A DNA stretch of 64,000 nt from CAVORD01 sp963698535 (GTDB lineage Bacteria > Bacteroidota > Bacteroidia > Bacteroidales > VadinHA17), in NCBI GenBank assembly GCA_963698535.1, contig CAVORD010000001.1:434001-498000 (forward strand), written 5' to 3'. The notes under the pieces were generated by a model, which was not told where the DNA came from, did not search any database, and saw nothing but the letters and a program-made list of their open reading frames with translations. The position numbers and the translations under genes are program-made. Each line of letters starts with the position of its first letter. The first letter of the stretch is position 1. Positions 18,265-28,830 of this stretch are shown here, piece after piece.

Positions 18265-19239
18265 ATGGAGAATAAAAGGATTTTGGTTACCGGTGGGGCA
18301 GGCTTTATAGGGTCGAATCTGGTTGAGGCTTTTTTAAAGTCTGATAATCATGTTACATGCCTTGATAACCTGTCAACCGGAAAAATTAAAAATATTGAAC
18401 CTTTTCTGAAAAATCCAAAGTTTCATTTTATTGAGGGTGATATACGCGATCTGGAAGTATGCCGTATGGCTGTAAAGGGAATAGAGTTTGTTTTTCATCA
18501 GGCTGCACTTGGATCGGTACCAAGATCAATTGTTGACCCCGTAAGCACTGTTGATGTGAATGTTGGCGGATTTGTCAAGATGTTAACAGCTGCAAAGGAT
18601 GAAGGTGTTAAGCGGTTTATCTATGCTGCCAGTTCGTCTACTTATGGCGATGAACCAAATCTGCCAAAAGTTGAACACAGAATAGGGAAGCCCCTTTCCA
18701 CCTATGCCGTAACAAAATTTTCCAATGAGCAGTTTGCAGAGGTCTTTGCAAGGCAATACGGGATGGAGATAATAGGACTAAGGTATTTTAATGTATTTGG
18801 ACGGAGACAGGATCCGGAAGGCGCATATGCCGCCGTGATACCTCTGTTTGTGAAATCCTTGCTTGAAGGTAAATCACCGGTGATAAACGGAGATGGATCA
18901 CATTCCAGAGATTTTACATATATCGATAATGTTATTAGTGCCAATATTCTGGCTGCATCAGTAAAAGATCCCTCAGCCCTGAATCAGGTATATAATATTG
19001 CATGTGGTGAATCTACTTCGCTTAATGAACTATATTCAATTCTTGTAGAATTATTGTCAATGAGCAGGCCGGAGATAAAGAGTGTTAAGCCGGTCTACGG
19101 ACCTGAAAGAGACGGTGATGTAAAACACTCGCTGGCATCAATTGAGAAGGCAGGGAAGCTACTCGGCTATTCTGCCAAAACAGGGGTTAAAAAGGGTCTG
19201 GAGAATTCAGTGGTCTGGTATGTTGATAATCTTAAGTAA
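18265..19239 (+). CDS. NAD-dependent nucleotide-sugar epimerase (extended SDR, UDP-GlcNAc 4-epimerase-like)
   Basis: This extended short-chain dehydrogenase of 324 residues acts on a UDP-sugar. The NAD-binding motif is TGGAGFIGSN at residues 9-18 and the catalytic pair is in STYAVTKF (YxxxK), after AASSSTYGDEPNLPKVE. RYFNVFGRRQDPEGAYAAVIP matches WbpP/Gne-type UDP-GlcNAc or UDP-GlcNAcA 4-epimerases. The product would be a GalNAc-type donor. Its stop codon overlaps the next start by one base. A UDP-glucuronate epimerase is an alternative. Confidence 0.85.
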   Translation: MENKRILVTGGAGFIGSNLVEAFLKSDNHVTCLDNLSTGKIKNIEPFLKNPKFHFIEGDIRDLEVCRMAVKGIEFVFHQAALGSVPRSIVDPVSTVDVNVGGFVKMLTAAKDEGVKRFIYAASSSTYGDEPNLPKVEHRIGKPLSTYAVTKFSNEQFAEVFARQYGMEIIGLRYFNVFGRRQDPEGAYAAVIPLFVKSLLEGKSPVINGDGSHSRDFTYIDNVISANILAASVKDPSALNQVYNIACGESTSLNELYSILVELLSMSRPEIKSVKPVYGPERDGDVKHSLASIEKAGKLLGYSAKTGVKKGLENSVVWYVDNLK

Positions 19240-20015
19240 TGGTTTCTGTATCGGCTGTAATCATAACATTAAATGAGGAGAATAATATCGAACGGTGTAT
19301 CAGCTCTCTTTCAGGCTTGGCCGATGAGATACTCGTTGTTGACTCAGGTTCCGATGACAGGACGGTTGAGATATGCAAAGGACTGGGGGCCAGGGTGGTG
19401 ATTAATTCATTCCCGGGCTATAAAGAGCAGAAGAATTATGCCCTTGAAGCAGCATCAAATGATTGGGTTTTATCGGTTGACGGTGATGAAGCTTTAAGTG
19501 ATGAGTTGAGAGCCAGTATTGCCACGATAAAAAATGGTCCGGAACTGGATGGGTACTACTTCAACAGACGCAATAACTATTGTGGACAATGGATAAAATT
19601 CTCCAACTGGTATCCTGACAGGAAATTGAGATTTTTTAACCGTAAGCAGGGGCGCTGGGGAGGAATAAACCCTCATGACAGGGTAGTGATGAATGAGGGA
19701 ACAAAGACCGGCTTTATTGAGGGAGATCTCCTTCACTGGGTCATAAGTACTCATGAAGAACATCTCGAAAAGGTGGAGAGGTTCTCATCTATTGCTGCCG
19801 GCGAATATTTCAAAATGGGTTACAAAATTTCGATAGCAGGGATATTTATTCATACCTTTTGGAGGTTTATCAAGGCATATTTCATAAAGCTGGGCTTGCT
19901 TGACGGCTATAACGGTTTTATTATTAGCGCATTGTCGGCAAAAACAAGCTACAAAAAATACATAAAGCTTCGGAGGTTATATAAAAAGGACCATACAGAT
20001 ACTAGAAACAATTAA
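19239..20015 (+). CDS. Family 2 glycosyltransferase (LPS core WaaE/KdtX-like)
   Basis: This GT-A glycosyltransferase has 258 residues. It starts SAVIITLNEENNIERCISSL, carries VDSGSDDRTVEIC and the probable DxD-like metal site in LSVDGDEAL. The motifs KLRFFNRKQGRWGG and a conserved HW...EH segment resemble WaaE/KdtX enzymes, which add a sugar to the lipopolysaccharide inner core. In this operon it may instead act on the repeat unit. No membrane anchor beyond a hydrophobic C-terminal patch is seen. Confidence 0.85.
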   Translation: MVSVSAVIITLNEENNIERCISSLSGLADEILVVDSGSDDRTVEICKGLGARVVINSFPGYKEQKNYALEAASNDWVLSVDGDEALSDELRASIATIKNGPELDGYYFNRRNNYCGQWIKFSNWYPDRKLRFFNRKQGRWGGINPHDRVVMNEGTKTGFIEGDLLHWVISTHEEHLEKVERFSSIAAGEYFKMGYKISIAGIFIHTFWRFIKAYFIKLGLLDGYNGFIISALSAKTSYKKYIKLRRLYKKDHTDTRNN

Positions 20016-21155
20016 ATGGAAAGGGTTATTACGATATTGGCAGGATCCGGGAGCTTAAATAATTTGTTGCTTCCCAATTGGGTTATCTTCTCTCTTGCTT
20101 TCATTTTTCCAGCTATTACAACCTATATAGGGATTCCAACTATAATACGGGTAGCAAGACTAAAGGGTCTGATGGACATGCCTAATGAACGATCTTCTCA
20201 TGTTAATCCGGTACCCCAACTAGGCGGAATCGCTATATTCTTTGGAATAGTTATTTCCCTTGCCTTGTTTAGTGACCCCTCTTATAGCCAGAAGCTTAGG
20301 TTTCTGTTTTTAGGAATGACGATTATTCTTTTTCTGGGTTTAAAGGATGATATCCTTATTATATCTCCTTTTAAGAAACTTTTAGGTCAAATATTTGCTG
20401 CATCAATAATGATATTTTTAGGTGGATTCAGTATTGATTCCATGTTTGGTTTATTAGGACTTTGGAATTTATCGGGATTGCCAGCGGAGTTGATTACACT
20501 GGTTCTGTTCCTTGTTTTGATTAACGGGTTTAATCTAATCGACGGTGTTGATGGATTAGCTTCTTCTATCGGCATAATTTCTTCAATTTTTTACACATTG
20601 TTTTTTATTGACAGCGGTAATGTTTCATATGCTGTTCTTGCGCTGGCAACATTAGGTACTCTTGTGGTTTTTTTCTTTTTCAATGTATATGGAAAGGAGA
20701 ATAAAATTTTTCTTGGTGATTCAGGTGCTATGACAATAGGATTTGTGGTGGCAATAATGACTCTAGAGTTCATGCATTCTTTTTCGCAGAGTACACCAGA
20801 CAAAGAGATGGTCTGTGGTCCGGCAATCGCCTTTTCGATAGTTATTGTCCCTGTTCTTGACCTTACACGTGTTTTCGTCACCAGGCTTTTTTCGGGTAAG
20901 TCTCCATTCATAGGAGACAAAAACCATTTGCATCACAGTTTTGTAAAAAACGGGTATTCACACTTTCTAACCACCCTAATAATTTCGGTAGGAAATATGA
21001 TTCTAATCGTAGCTTCAATTATATCTTGCAGGTATAATCCTTTTGTTCTTATCTTTCTTATCGCGACTTTTTCACTTTTTATAATAATGATACCCAGGAT
21101 AATTAATGGTTCAGGAATGCAAAACAGAAAAAGGAACAGAAAACCCGGAATGTAG
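20016..21155 (+). CDS. WecA/MraY-family undecaprenyl-phosphate sugar-1-phosphate transferase
   Basis: This integral membrane enzyme of 379 residues starts repeat-unit assembly by moving a HexNAc-1-phosphate onto undecaprenyl phosphate. About ten membrane spans are visible. Family motifs are NERSSHVNPVPQLGG near the N-terminus, LGLKDDILI, the catalytic loop NGFNLIDGVDGLA, FLGDSGAMTIGF and a C-terminal HLHHSF. The last motif supports WecA/WbpL rather than MraY. It starts directly after the stop of the preceding gene. The substrate is probably UDP-GlcNAc or a derivative made by the first two genes. Confidence 0.92.
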   Translation: MERVITILAGSGSLNNLLLPNWVIFSLAFIFPAITTYIGIPTIIRVARLKGLMDMPNERSSHVNPVPQLGGIAIFFGIVISLALFSDPSYSQKLRFLFLGMTIILFLGLKDDILIISPFKKLLGQIFAASIMIFLGGFSIDSMFGLLGLWNLSGLPAELITLVLFLVLINGFNLIDGVDGLASSIGIISSIFYTLFFIDSGNVSYAVLALATLGTLVVFFFFNVYGKENKIFLGDSGAMTIGFVVAIMTLEFMHSFSQSTPDKEMVCGPAIAFSIVIVPVLDLTRVFVTRLFSGKSPFIGDKNHLHHSFVKNGYSHFLTTLIISVGNMILIVASIISCRYNPFVLIFLIATFSLFIIMIPRIINGSGMQNRKRNRKPGM

Positions 21156-21163
21156 TATTTCAG

Positions 21164-22456
21164 ATGGTAAAAAAAATCTACACAACCTTACAACAAAAGG
21201 CTAAAGTTCACCGGGCGATTATTGAGAACTTTAGTTTCCTTTCCCTTCTGCAATTTTCAAATCTTATACTCTTCCTGATATCAGTTCCTTACCTGTTTAA
21301 GACTCTTGGAAAGGAGTTCTATGGCTTGATCGTATTTGCGCAGACAATAAGTCTCTACTTCTCAATATTCATAAATTTTGGATTCAATATTACTGCAACC
21401 CGTGATATTTCTATATCAAGATACAATGACAAAATGGTGTCTGAAATTGTCTCTGATGTCTTGATAACCAAGCTGTTTATTTCATTTTTGGCCTTAATCG
21501 TTATGTTTATTTTAACGATAACAATAGGGTTATTCGGTGATCACAGGGAACTTTTTTTACTCTCAATGGTATTCTGTATTAGTGAGGCTGTTATGCCAAT
21601 ATGGTATTTTCAGGGAATAGAGAAAATGAAGTACATAACTATGCTTACATTTATCTCAAGAACAATTTTTACAATTTTGGTCTTTGTTGTGATTCGTAAA
21701 CCATCGGATTATTGGCTTCACCCCCTGCTTTATGGATTGGGGACTCTGGTTGGGTCAGTGATGGGGTTATTAATACTCTTTTCAAAAAAGGGAATTTCCT
21801 TCAAATGGCCTGATATCAGCAGATTGATACAACTGATAAAAAGAAATTTCCCAGTATTTATCTCACATGTTAGTTCTCAGATATACTTGAATGCGAATAG
21901 GTTAGTTGTAGGTGCTTTTATTGGAATGAGCGAGGTCGCGATTTATGATATTGGGGAGAGGGTTGTTAATATTGTGAAGGTTCCTCTTTTTATACTCGGT
22001 CAATCACTATTTCCAAAAATATCAAGAGATAGAGACATAGGATTCATTGCAAAAATACTAATTCTGGTGGTATTTATATCCCTGTCGCTTACCATCGTAG
22101 TTATGGTTGGAGCAGGTCCTATAGTTTATTTGATAACCGGGGAAACAAACCTTGTTTCTGTAAATGTTCTAAGAATTCTTTCATTGACTATCTTACCAGT
22201 AGGCTTGAGTCTTGTTTTTGCTGAACTCATTTTATTACCATTTGATTTTCTGAAATCATATGCGCGAATGCGTGTTGCTTCCCTGTTATTTTATCTGGTA
22301 GGTTTTGGAGCACTCTACTTTTTTAATTTTATTGGTTTATACCAGATTGCCTTTCTAGTTCTTTCTGTTGAGCTTTTTGTTACTATTTATTCCTATTTTT
22401 CATGTGTAAATAATGGGATGCAAATAGTTATTAAAAATCGTACAAAGAGAGTCTGA
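21164..22456 (+). CDS. Wzx-type oligosaccharide flippase
   Basis: This MOP-superfamily membrane protein of 430 residues has 12 or so hydrophobic segments. The N-terminal region contains NFSFLSLLQFSNLILFLIS, followed by LGKEFYGLIVFAQTIS and INFGFNITATRDIS, typical of the RfbX/Wzx family. It would flip lipid-linked repeat units to the periplasmic face. It is flanked by the initiating transferase and the polymerase, the expected Wzx/Wzy arrangement. Confidence 0.9.
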   Translation: MVKKIYTTLQQKAKVHRAIIENFSFLSLLQFSNLILFLISVPYLFKTLGKEFYGLIVFAQTISLYFSIFINFGFNITATRDISISRYNDKMVSEIVSDVLITKLFISFLALIVMFILTITIGLFGDHRELFLLSMVFCISEAVMPIWYFQGIEKMKYITMLTFISRTIFTILVFVVIRKPSDYWLHPLLYGLGTLVGSVMGLLILFSKKGISFKWPDISRLIQLIKRNFPVFISHVSSQIYLNANRLVVGAFIGMSEVAIYDIGERVVNIVKVPLFILGQSLFPKISRDRDIGFIAKILILVVFISLSLTIVVMVGAGPIVYLITGETNLVSVNVLRILSLTILPVGLSLVFAELILLPFDFLKSYARMRVASLLFYLVGFGALYFFNFIGLYQIAFLVLSVELFVTIYSYFSCVNNGMQIVIKNRTKRV

Positions 22457-22470
22457 CAAAATCGGTAGTG

Positions 22471-23700
22471 ATGATTGAGTTAATAATTGCCTTTCTAATT
22501 CTAGTGGGAATAACTCTTCTGAATAACAAGATCAGAAGAAGTATATTTTATCCACCTACCATTTTTGCTTTTATCTGGATGTTGGTTTTTTTTGTTTCTA
22601 TTCTTCAGGAATTATTTGGTAGCATCGATTACATCAATATAGGATCCGGGACTATTTGGTTTATTGTTGGAATGACCTCTCTTTTTAGTATTGGCGGAGT
22701 TATTTCCCAGGCTGGGTTTTCAAGAAGAAGTGAAAGCATATCATTTACTCCTTTTAAGATTCCAAGATTATATGATGATGTTATTTTCTATACAACTCTA
22801 ATCTCTTTTGCTTTCCTAATATTTAGAGCCTTATATCTGGCCTCTGAAATTGAAAGCCAGAATTTCTTTATATCATTAAGATTCCAACTGGCAGTACGAC
22901 ATAAGAATTTCGGTATCCTTGACTATTTTCTTGTATTTGGTCTATTTGCAAGTCTTTTCCGGCTATACACTTTTGAAAGATTCAGTCAATTGACCAGATT
23001 TGAAAAGAGAAGGTTTATCATCTCTATTCTGGTATCTTTAGCATTTCTGGTTTTATCAACCGGCAGAACTTACTTCTTTTTTTATTTCACAACCCTTTTT
23101 ATATCTGTCTATTACAAGGGTCAGTTTCGGATGAAGCAGGGAGCGTTGCTAGTGGGAATTCTGTTAGTTATATTCATCACAGTTGGGATTATTCTTGCCA
23201 AAGGCGGAAACCTGAATGACTCCTTCACAGAAAATCTGGAAAAAGGGATAGTTCATTTTACCGAATACTTCGAGGGCCCATTGTTAGCATTTGATTCCTT
23301 CTTTTCGCAGCGGTCTGAACTAAAATTCGGTGAGAATTCTTTCAGATTCTTCTTTTCAGTTTTTCATGAACTGGGCCTGTCAGGCAAGCCTCCGGCAGAG
23401 CTCTCTAAGCCCTTTGTCTATGTTCCATTTCCGGCTAATGTGTATACCTTATTCCATCCCTATGTCGATGATTTTGGGATTATTGGGACGGGGATATTTA
23501 TTTTTCTCCTTGGACTGGGAAATGTATATCTTTTCAATATTGCACGCTTTAGCGGCAATTTTATTAAGATTCTCTCATCATTCTCCTACTATCCACTTAT
23601 TATGATATTCTTCCAGGATCAATATCTTTCTTTGACCTCTTTCTGGTTGCAGTTGGTTTTCTATTCATACGTTGTAATGATCTTAATCAGAAAAAAATGA
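22471..23700 (+). CDS. O-antigen/repeat-unit polymerase (Wzy-like)
   Basis: The protein has about 409 residues, with roughly ten transmembrane segments and a large periplasmic loop rich in aromatic residues (FTEYFEGPLLAFDSFFSQRS and beyond). STGRTYFFFYFTTLF and the C-terminal YFPL-like region fit the oligosaccharide repeat unit polymerase family, which is poorly conserved in sequence. I chose the ATG at 22471 over the adjacent GTG at 22468. It overlaps the next gene by 4 bp. The call rests on topology and on its place beside Wzx. Confidence 0.8.
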   Translation: MIELIIAFLILVGITLLNNKIRRSIFYPPTIFAFIWMLVFFVSILQELFGSIDYINIGSGTIWFIVGMTSLFSIGGVISQAGFSRRSESISFTPFKIPRLYDDVIFYTTLISFAFLIFRALYLASEIESQNFFISLRFQLAVRHKNFGILDYFLVFGLFASLFRLYTFERFSQLTRFEKRRFIISILVSLAFLVLSTGRTYFFFYFTTLFISVYYKGQFRMKQGALLVGILLVIFITVGIILAKGGNLNDSFTENLEKGIVHFTEYFEGPLLAFDSFFSQRSELKFGENSFRFFFSVFHELGLSGKPPAELSKPFVYVPFPANVYTLFHPYVDDFGIIGTGIFIFLLGLGNVYLFNIARFSGNFIKILSSFSYYPLIMIFFQDQYLSLTSFWLQLVFYSYVVMILIRKK

Positions 23701-24656
23701 GTGGTCCTGCAATAACTGTTGATATTATTATTGTGAACTGGAATTCAGGAGAGCTGATCAGCAACTGTGTTGACTATTTATTGAAAGATATTACTTATTC
23801 AGATCGAGTAGGAGCTAAGATTTTTGTTATTGACAACAATTCTACCGACGGATCCCAAAGAAGATTACCAATTCATGATTCGCTGATATTGCATTCGGGG
23901 CATGTTAATCTGGGATTCGGACGAGCATGCAACCATGGTGCTACTCTTGGGGACTCAGAATATCTTCTTTTTCTTAATCCTGATACTGAAGCATCTTTTG
24001 ATTCAGTGGTTAAGAGCCTGGAATTATTTAGGGCCTTACCCGATTCCAGTATGTTGGGAGTAAGGCATATCAACAGAGAAGGTGACACGCTAGCCAGCTG
24101 TTCAAGATTTTTGAATTTCAGTAGAGGGATGAATGATATCCTTGGGCTCTCGAAAGTTGCACCTAAGATTTTTAATCCCGGAACGCTTATGTATGACTGG
24201 GATCATAAAGATTCTTGCTACGTAGATCAGGTTATGGGGGCTTACATGTTGGTGCGCCGGGAAGATTTTATTAATTGTGGAGGATTTAATCCCTCTTATT
24301 TTGTTTATTATGAAGATCTGGACCTTGCGAAAAGGTTATCTTTAAGTGGACGACGCGCTTACTACACCAGTGAGATATCTATCTACCACCAGGGATGTGG
24401 AACAACTGAATCAGTCAAAGATATTCGCCAGTTTTATATGATAAGAAGCAGATACCAATATACAATGGCGCACTGGAATCATTTTAAGGCTGTTCTGTTT
24501 CTTGTTTTAACCCTTATTGTTGATCCTTTGATCAGGATTTTTGGTGAGTTATTAAGGTTCAATGCCTCGGGGATTAAAAATAATCTCAGTGCCTACAAGA
24601 AATTCTGGATATGGATATTGTGCCCTAATCATTTCAGGAGAAGTGAAAATGGATAA
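23697..24656 (+). CDS. Family 2 glycosyltransferase (rhamnosyltransferase-like)
   Basis: This 319-residue GT-A enzyme reads VDIIIVNWNSGELISNCVDYL at the start, then VIDNNSTDGS, NLGFGRACNHG and FLNPDTEAS. It has a C-terminal GAYMLVRREDF and YYEDLDLAKRLSLSGR, the usual signature of the WbbL/RfbF-like group. It probably adds a deoxyhexose or hexose to the lipid-linked repeat unit at the inner membrane. The C-terminal 50 residues are hydrophobic and may anchor it. It overlaps both neighbours by a few bases. Confidence 0.88.
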   Translation: MSGPAITVDIIIVNWNSGELISNCVDYLLKDITYSDRVGAKIFVIDNNSTDGSQRRLPIHDSLILHSGHVNLGFGRACNHGATLGDSEYLLFLNPDTEASFDSVVKSLELFRALPDSSMLGVRHINREGDTLASCSRFLNFSRGMNDILGLSKVAPKIFNPGTLMYDWDHKDSCYVDQVMGAYMLVRREDFINCGGFNPSYFVYYEDLDLAKRLSLSGRRAYYTSEISIYHQGCGTTESVKDIRQFYMIRSRYQYTMAHWNHFKAVLFLVLTLIVDPLIRIFGELLRFNASGIKNNLSAYKKFWIWILCPNHFRRSENG

Positions 24657-25747
24657 TGTAAAACTCAGAATATTATTTCTGCCAAAATACAGCCGTATAG
24701 GGCCAAGTTCACGGACCCGCTTCTATAATTATTTTCCCTTTCTGGAATTTGAGGGCATTGCGTATTCGGTTTCCCCTTTCTTTGGTGACAGTTATTTCAA
24801 ATTCTGGAGAAGAAACAGAATCTTCCTTTTCATTTTTATTCCTTATTATCTTCTACGGCGGATGGTAAGGATTATATTTAGCAGTAGTTATGATATTATT
24901 GTTATTGAAAAGGAGCTATTCCCTTATATTCCATGGATTATTGAACGGCTTTTTCTGCCCAGAACCAAACCATTTGTTTTGGATTATGATGATGCTGTCT
25001 TTCATAACTATGACTTGAGCAGGTACAAAGTTGTAAGACTCATTCTTAGCAGGAAAATACCATCTATTCTTCCAAAGGCTGCTCTTGTTATTACGGGAGG
25101 GCCATACCTCACACAGTATGTTAGGAACTATAACGATTCTGTATGTGAAATTCCAACCTCATTGTTACGTTCTGAATTTAATCAGACCTGTTGCGGAGAT
25201 AAGTGAAAAAGGATTCCGGATAGGTTGGATAGGCAGTTTTACAACAAGTCCCTATCTCCTGGACATTTTGCCAGCCATTAGGAAATTTCTTGTAAATCAA
25301 GTCAATAGCGAATTAATTCTTATAGGTTTTGATAAAGAGCTACTGAGAGAGGAAGTATCAATTCCAAATATAAAGATGGTAGAATGGAGTGAAGATAAGG
25401 AGGGAGAAATTCTTGATAAGATTGATGTTGGAATCCTACCATCACCGGATACACCTTGGGAGAGAGGTAAATGCGGGTTTAAACTGGTTCAGTATATGGC
25501 AGCAGGGAAACCATATATTTATACACCACTTGAAGCAAACTGCAAGATTGACAGGAATGGAAATAATCTGAAAGCTAAAACAATGGATGATTGGTATGAG
25601 GCATTTTTTGAAGTTCTGAATAACAGGAATAAGTATTATGAAATAGGATTGACAAATCGTAAAATTGCCTGGGAAAATTATACTATTGAGGGTAACTTCC
25701 CGATTTATCTTGATCTTTTACAGAGGGTGGCAAAAAGAAAATTGTAA
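24649..25747 (+). CDS. GT-B glycosyltransferase, family 1/4-like (frame broken once)
   Basis: The start is the ATG at 24649 after AGGAG, reading MDNVKLRILFLPKYSRIGPS. The first frame stops at 25206 and the second carries the rest to 25747. The break falls in about 25150-25195 (one extra C near 25183 would fix it). The joined protein has about 365 residues. FVLDYDDAVFHN in the N-terminal half and FRIGWIGSFTT, LIGFDKELL, VGILPSPDTPWERGKCGFKLVQYMAAGKP in the C-terminal half mark a GT-B fold with the nucleotide-sugar site in the latter. The transferred sugar is unknown. It lies between a GT2 enzyme and asnB. Confidence 0.85.
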
Positions 25748-25753
25748 CATAGG

Positions 25754-27657
25754 ATGTGCGGTATAAATGGTTTTGTATCTGCTGCAGAGAGATCTGACCT
25801 GAGCAGCAAAATGGAGCAGATGAATAGCGAAGTATTTCATCGCGGTCCTGATAGTTCAGGGTTTCATATTCATCGTAATCGATTGGGAATGTCTATGAGG
25901 AGGCTTTCCATTATTGACACTCTCACCGGAGATCAGCCTGTAATTAATGCCTCCTCCAGCAGAGTCATAATCTTTAATGGTGAGGTTTATAACTTCAAAG
26001 ATTTGCGGAAGGAGTTGCAGGTCGAAGGCTTCAAATTCACGACAAATACTGATACAGAAGTTGTATTATATCTGTATGAAAAATACGGCCCAGAGATGTT
26101 AGGTAAACTAAACGGGGCCTTTGCTATTGCCATACATGATATTGAGAATAACAAGGTTTTTCTTGCCAGAGACAGATTTGGGAAAAAGCCTCTGTTTTAT
26201 ACTTCCGGTTCCGGCTTCTTTGTCTGGGCCTCCGAGATGAAGAGTATATTAAAGGTATGCAACCAATCAAGAGAGATCTCCAATGATGCGATAAACCTTT
26301 TCTTTTCTTATTCACATATTCCTGCACCATTTACTATCTACAAGGATATCTACAAGCTTAAACCAGGACATTTCCTTCTTTTAGATACAGATACTCTTTC
26401 GTTCCGGGTTGAAGCATGGTGGAAAAATAGCAAGGGTCCTGATACAGAACTCCGGCATAATAAGTCTTTACTGAATTACTCTGAGGCCCAGGCAGCACTA
26501 AGACATCTGATGTATGATGCGGTCAGGATTAGAATGATATCCGATGTGCCAATTGGATCTTTTTTGAGCGGTGGTATCGATTCGGCAATCATAACTGCTA
26601 TTATGGCCGATTTATCAGATACCCAGATAAGAGCATATACTGTTGGTTTTAAAAAGCGAAGGTTTGATGAGTCTGAAAGAGCCAGAATCGTTGCATCCCA
26701 CTGTAAACTGGATCATACAATATATTATTTGGAAGAGGATCATCTAAATGCTGAGGTCGATAAAGTAATCCTAAATTTCGATGAACCTTTCGGAGATTCA
26801 TCCTCCTGCTTCATATGCAATTTCAAAAATAACAGGCAGAGATGTTAAGGTCGTTCTTACAGGAGATGGGGGTGATGAGGTTTTTGGTGGATACAACAGG
26901 TATTTGATGCCTTATTATGCAGGCCTTTACAGGTCAATTATACCGGGGATAGTTCATAAAAACCTCGTCTCCCCGATTTTCAGAACCCCACTTATTGAAA
27001 GCGGGGATCCAAAAGAGTCTTAGGAGAAGAGCAAAGAGAGTTGTGAAATCACTTTCAGAAACGGATTCCAACACTATCTATAATCTTGCAGTAATTGGAT
27101 TTGATGATGAAACGAGAAAAGAATTATTGCGTACTGCAATTTATAATGATACTCCCCATAATTTGTTTAATTCCCTATATGATGAAATAGCAGAAATCCA
27201 TACCTTTCAAAAGCAAGGTATATTGACATGAATATTGTCTTGGAGGGTGATATGCTTGTTAAAGTAGACAGGACAAGTATGCTTAATTCTCGAAGCCCGC
27301 TCTCCTTTCCTCGATTACAGAATTGTTGGATTGGTTAATAGCTTGCCAGTTGATTATCTGGTATCTGGAAAAACGAGAAAAAGGATTCTGACAGATACGT
27401 TCTCGGATTTATTACCCAAAGACTATCTGAATGGAAAGAAAAGCGGGTTTGATATTCCTGTGGGAAAGTGGCTAAGAGGTAGCTTACGTTCTGATTTTGA
27501 AGGAATAACAACAAGAAAGGCTATTGAGAGCCAGGGCTATTTAAATTATGCCGAAATAAAGAAGTTATATTCAGAACATTGCAGTGGCAGGGCAGATAAC
27601 AGTTCAAAACTGTGGCTGATCTACTGCTTTCAGAAATGGATAAGTAAAGCTATTTAA
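25754..27657 (+). CDS. asnB: Asparagine synthetase, glutamine-hydrolysing (frame broken four times)
   Basis: The N-terminus is MCGINGF, so Cys2 is available as the glutaminase nucleophile. Further class II amidotransferase motifs are HRGPDSSG, FNGEVYNF and DRFGKKPLFY. The ATP-pyrophosphatase loop SGGIDS is at 272-277. Downstream parts lie in three other frames: VVLTGDGGDEVFGGYNRY, then LRRRAKRVVKSL, then LVKVDRTSMLNS and FGFDIPVGKWLRG-like KKSGFDIPVGKW. Breaks fall near 26800-26808, 27005-27012, 27207-27213 and 27281-27291. The total is about 635 residues, normal for AsnB. Inside a polysaccharide locus such enzymes may amidate a uronic acid or other sugar rather than make free asparagine. The sequence does not decide between these. 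Confidence 0.88.
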
Positions 27658-27684
27658 AAATGATTGTTATTTTAAAATTGGGTA

Positions 27685-28830
27685 ATGGGCAAAACCGTTT
27701 TAATAGCTAGTAATACAATATGGTCAATCTGGAAGTTCCGGGAGGAACTAATAAGGAAGCTAGCCAATGATGGTTATATTATTCATACAGTTGGGGGGAT
27801 GGATAAATTCCCTGGAAATAGCTGGGAAGAGCTATCTGGACTCTCTGCCCGACTATGGAAAATAAAAGTTGGAGGTAGAGGAATAAGCCCATTGTCGGAT
27901 ATCATTTTGTTTTGGCAGTTATTCAAAATCTACAAGAGGATAAAACCCGATGTTGTACTGAATTTTACTCCAAAGATGAATATCTACGGGGGACTGGTAT
28001 GCAGGATACTTAAGATTGATTATATACCGGTAATAAACGGTCTTGGCTCAGGAATGCTGAATCAAGGTATTATTTCCTATGTAATGAAGTCTATGTACAC
28101 TTCTGCACTTAAGGGATGCCCGACAGTAGTATTTCAAAATATATCTGATCTGGAATATTTTGTCCGGAATGGAATTACCCCTAAATCAACCGCTAAAATA
28201 ATTAAAGGCTCCGGAGTCAATTTAGATACTGTCCCTTACAGGAAGATGATCTCCACACCACCGGTAATATTCATTTTCATTGGCAGACTAATAAAGGACA
28301 AGGGTATAATGGAATATCTCAAAGCGTCGAGCGAGATTATTTCAGAAAAGAAGGGTAGTTGTAAGTTTCATGTTGCAGGGTACTTTGATCATGGCAATCC
28401 TTCTTGCCTGAGCGAAAGTGAAATAGACCCTTTTATAAGATCTGGTGCAATAGAATTTCTGGGTTATAGCCATAATGTTCCAGAATTAATAGGTTCCTCA
28501 ACCGTGGTTGTTCTCCCTAGTTATCGTGAGGGGATGTCGAAATTATTGCTTGAAGCAGCCAGTAGCGGAAGGCCAATCATTGCAAGTGATGTACCCGGTT
28601 GCAGAGAACTGGTAAAAGATCGATACAACGGGTTTCTTTGTGAACCCCATTCAGTTGCTTCACTAAAAAGTGCAATGTTGAATATGTTGGGTCTCTCTCA
28701 ACAGGAGCTTGTTGAGATGGGGGAGAGGAGCAGAAGGATGATCGAGAAGGAATATGATGCTCGATCAATAAACCATCAATATCTTTTTCTTATAAATTCG
28801 TTATGCCATCCCTTGGATATTCGAGTATGA
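27685..28830 (+). CDS. Family 4 glycosyltransferase
   Basis: This 381-residue GT-B enzyme resembles PglA/WbpX-type transferases acting on undecaprenyl-linked sugars. The N-terminal half includes DVVLNFTPKMNIYGGLVCR and NGLGSGMLNQG. The C-terminal half includes IFIGRLIKDKGIMEYL, FLGYSHNVPELIGSSTVVVLPSYREGMSKLLLEAASSGRPIIASDVPG, with the conserved EGxxxxxxE motif of GT4 retaining enzymes. It overlaps the next gene at an ATGA. The sugar is not assignable. Confidence 0.88.
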   Translation: MGKTVLIASNTIWSIWKFREELIRKLANDGYIIHTVGGMDKFPGNSWEELSGLSARLWKIKVGGRGISPLSDIILFWQLFKIYKRIKPDVVLNFTPKMNIYGGLVCRILKIDYIPVINGLGSGMLNQGIISYVMKSMYTSALKGCPTVVFQNISDLEYFVRNGITPKSTAKIIKGSGVNLDTVPYRKMISTPPVIFIFIGRLIKDKGIMEYLKASSEIISEKKGSCKFHVAGYFDHGNPSCLSESEIDPFIRSGAIEFLGYSHNVPELIGSSTVVVLPSYREGMSKLLLEAASSGRPIIASDVPGCRELVKDRYNGFLCEPHSVASLKSAMLNMLGLSQQELVEMGERSRRMIEKEYDARSINHQYLFLINSLCHPLDIRV

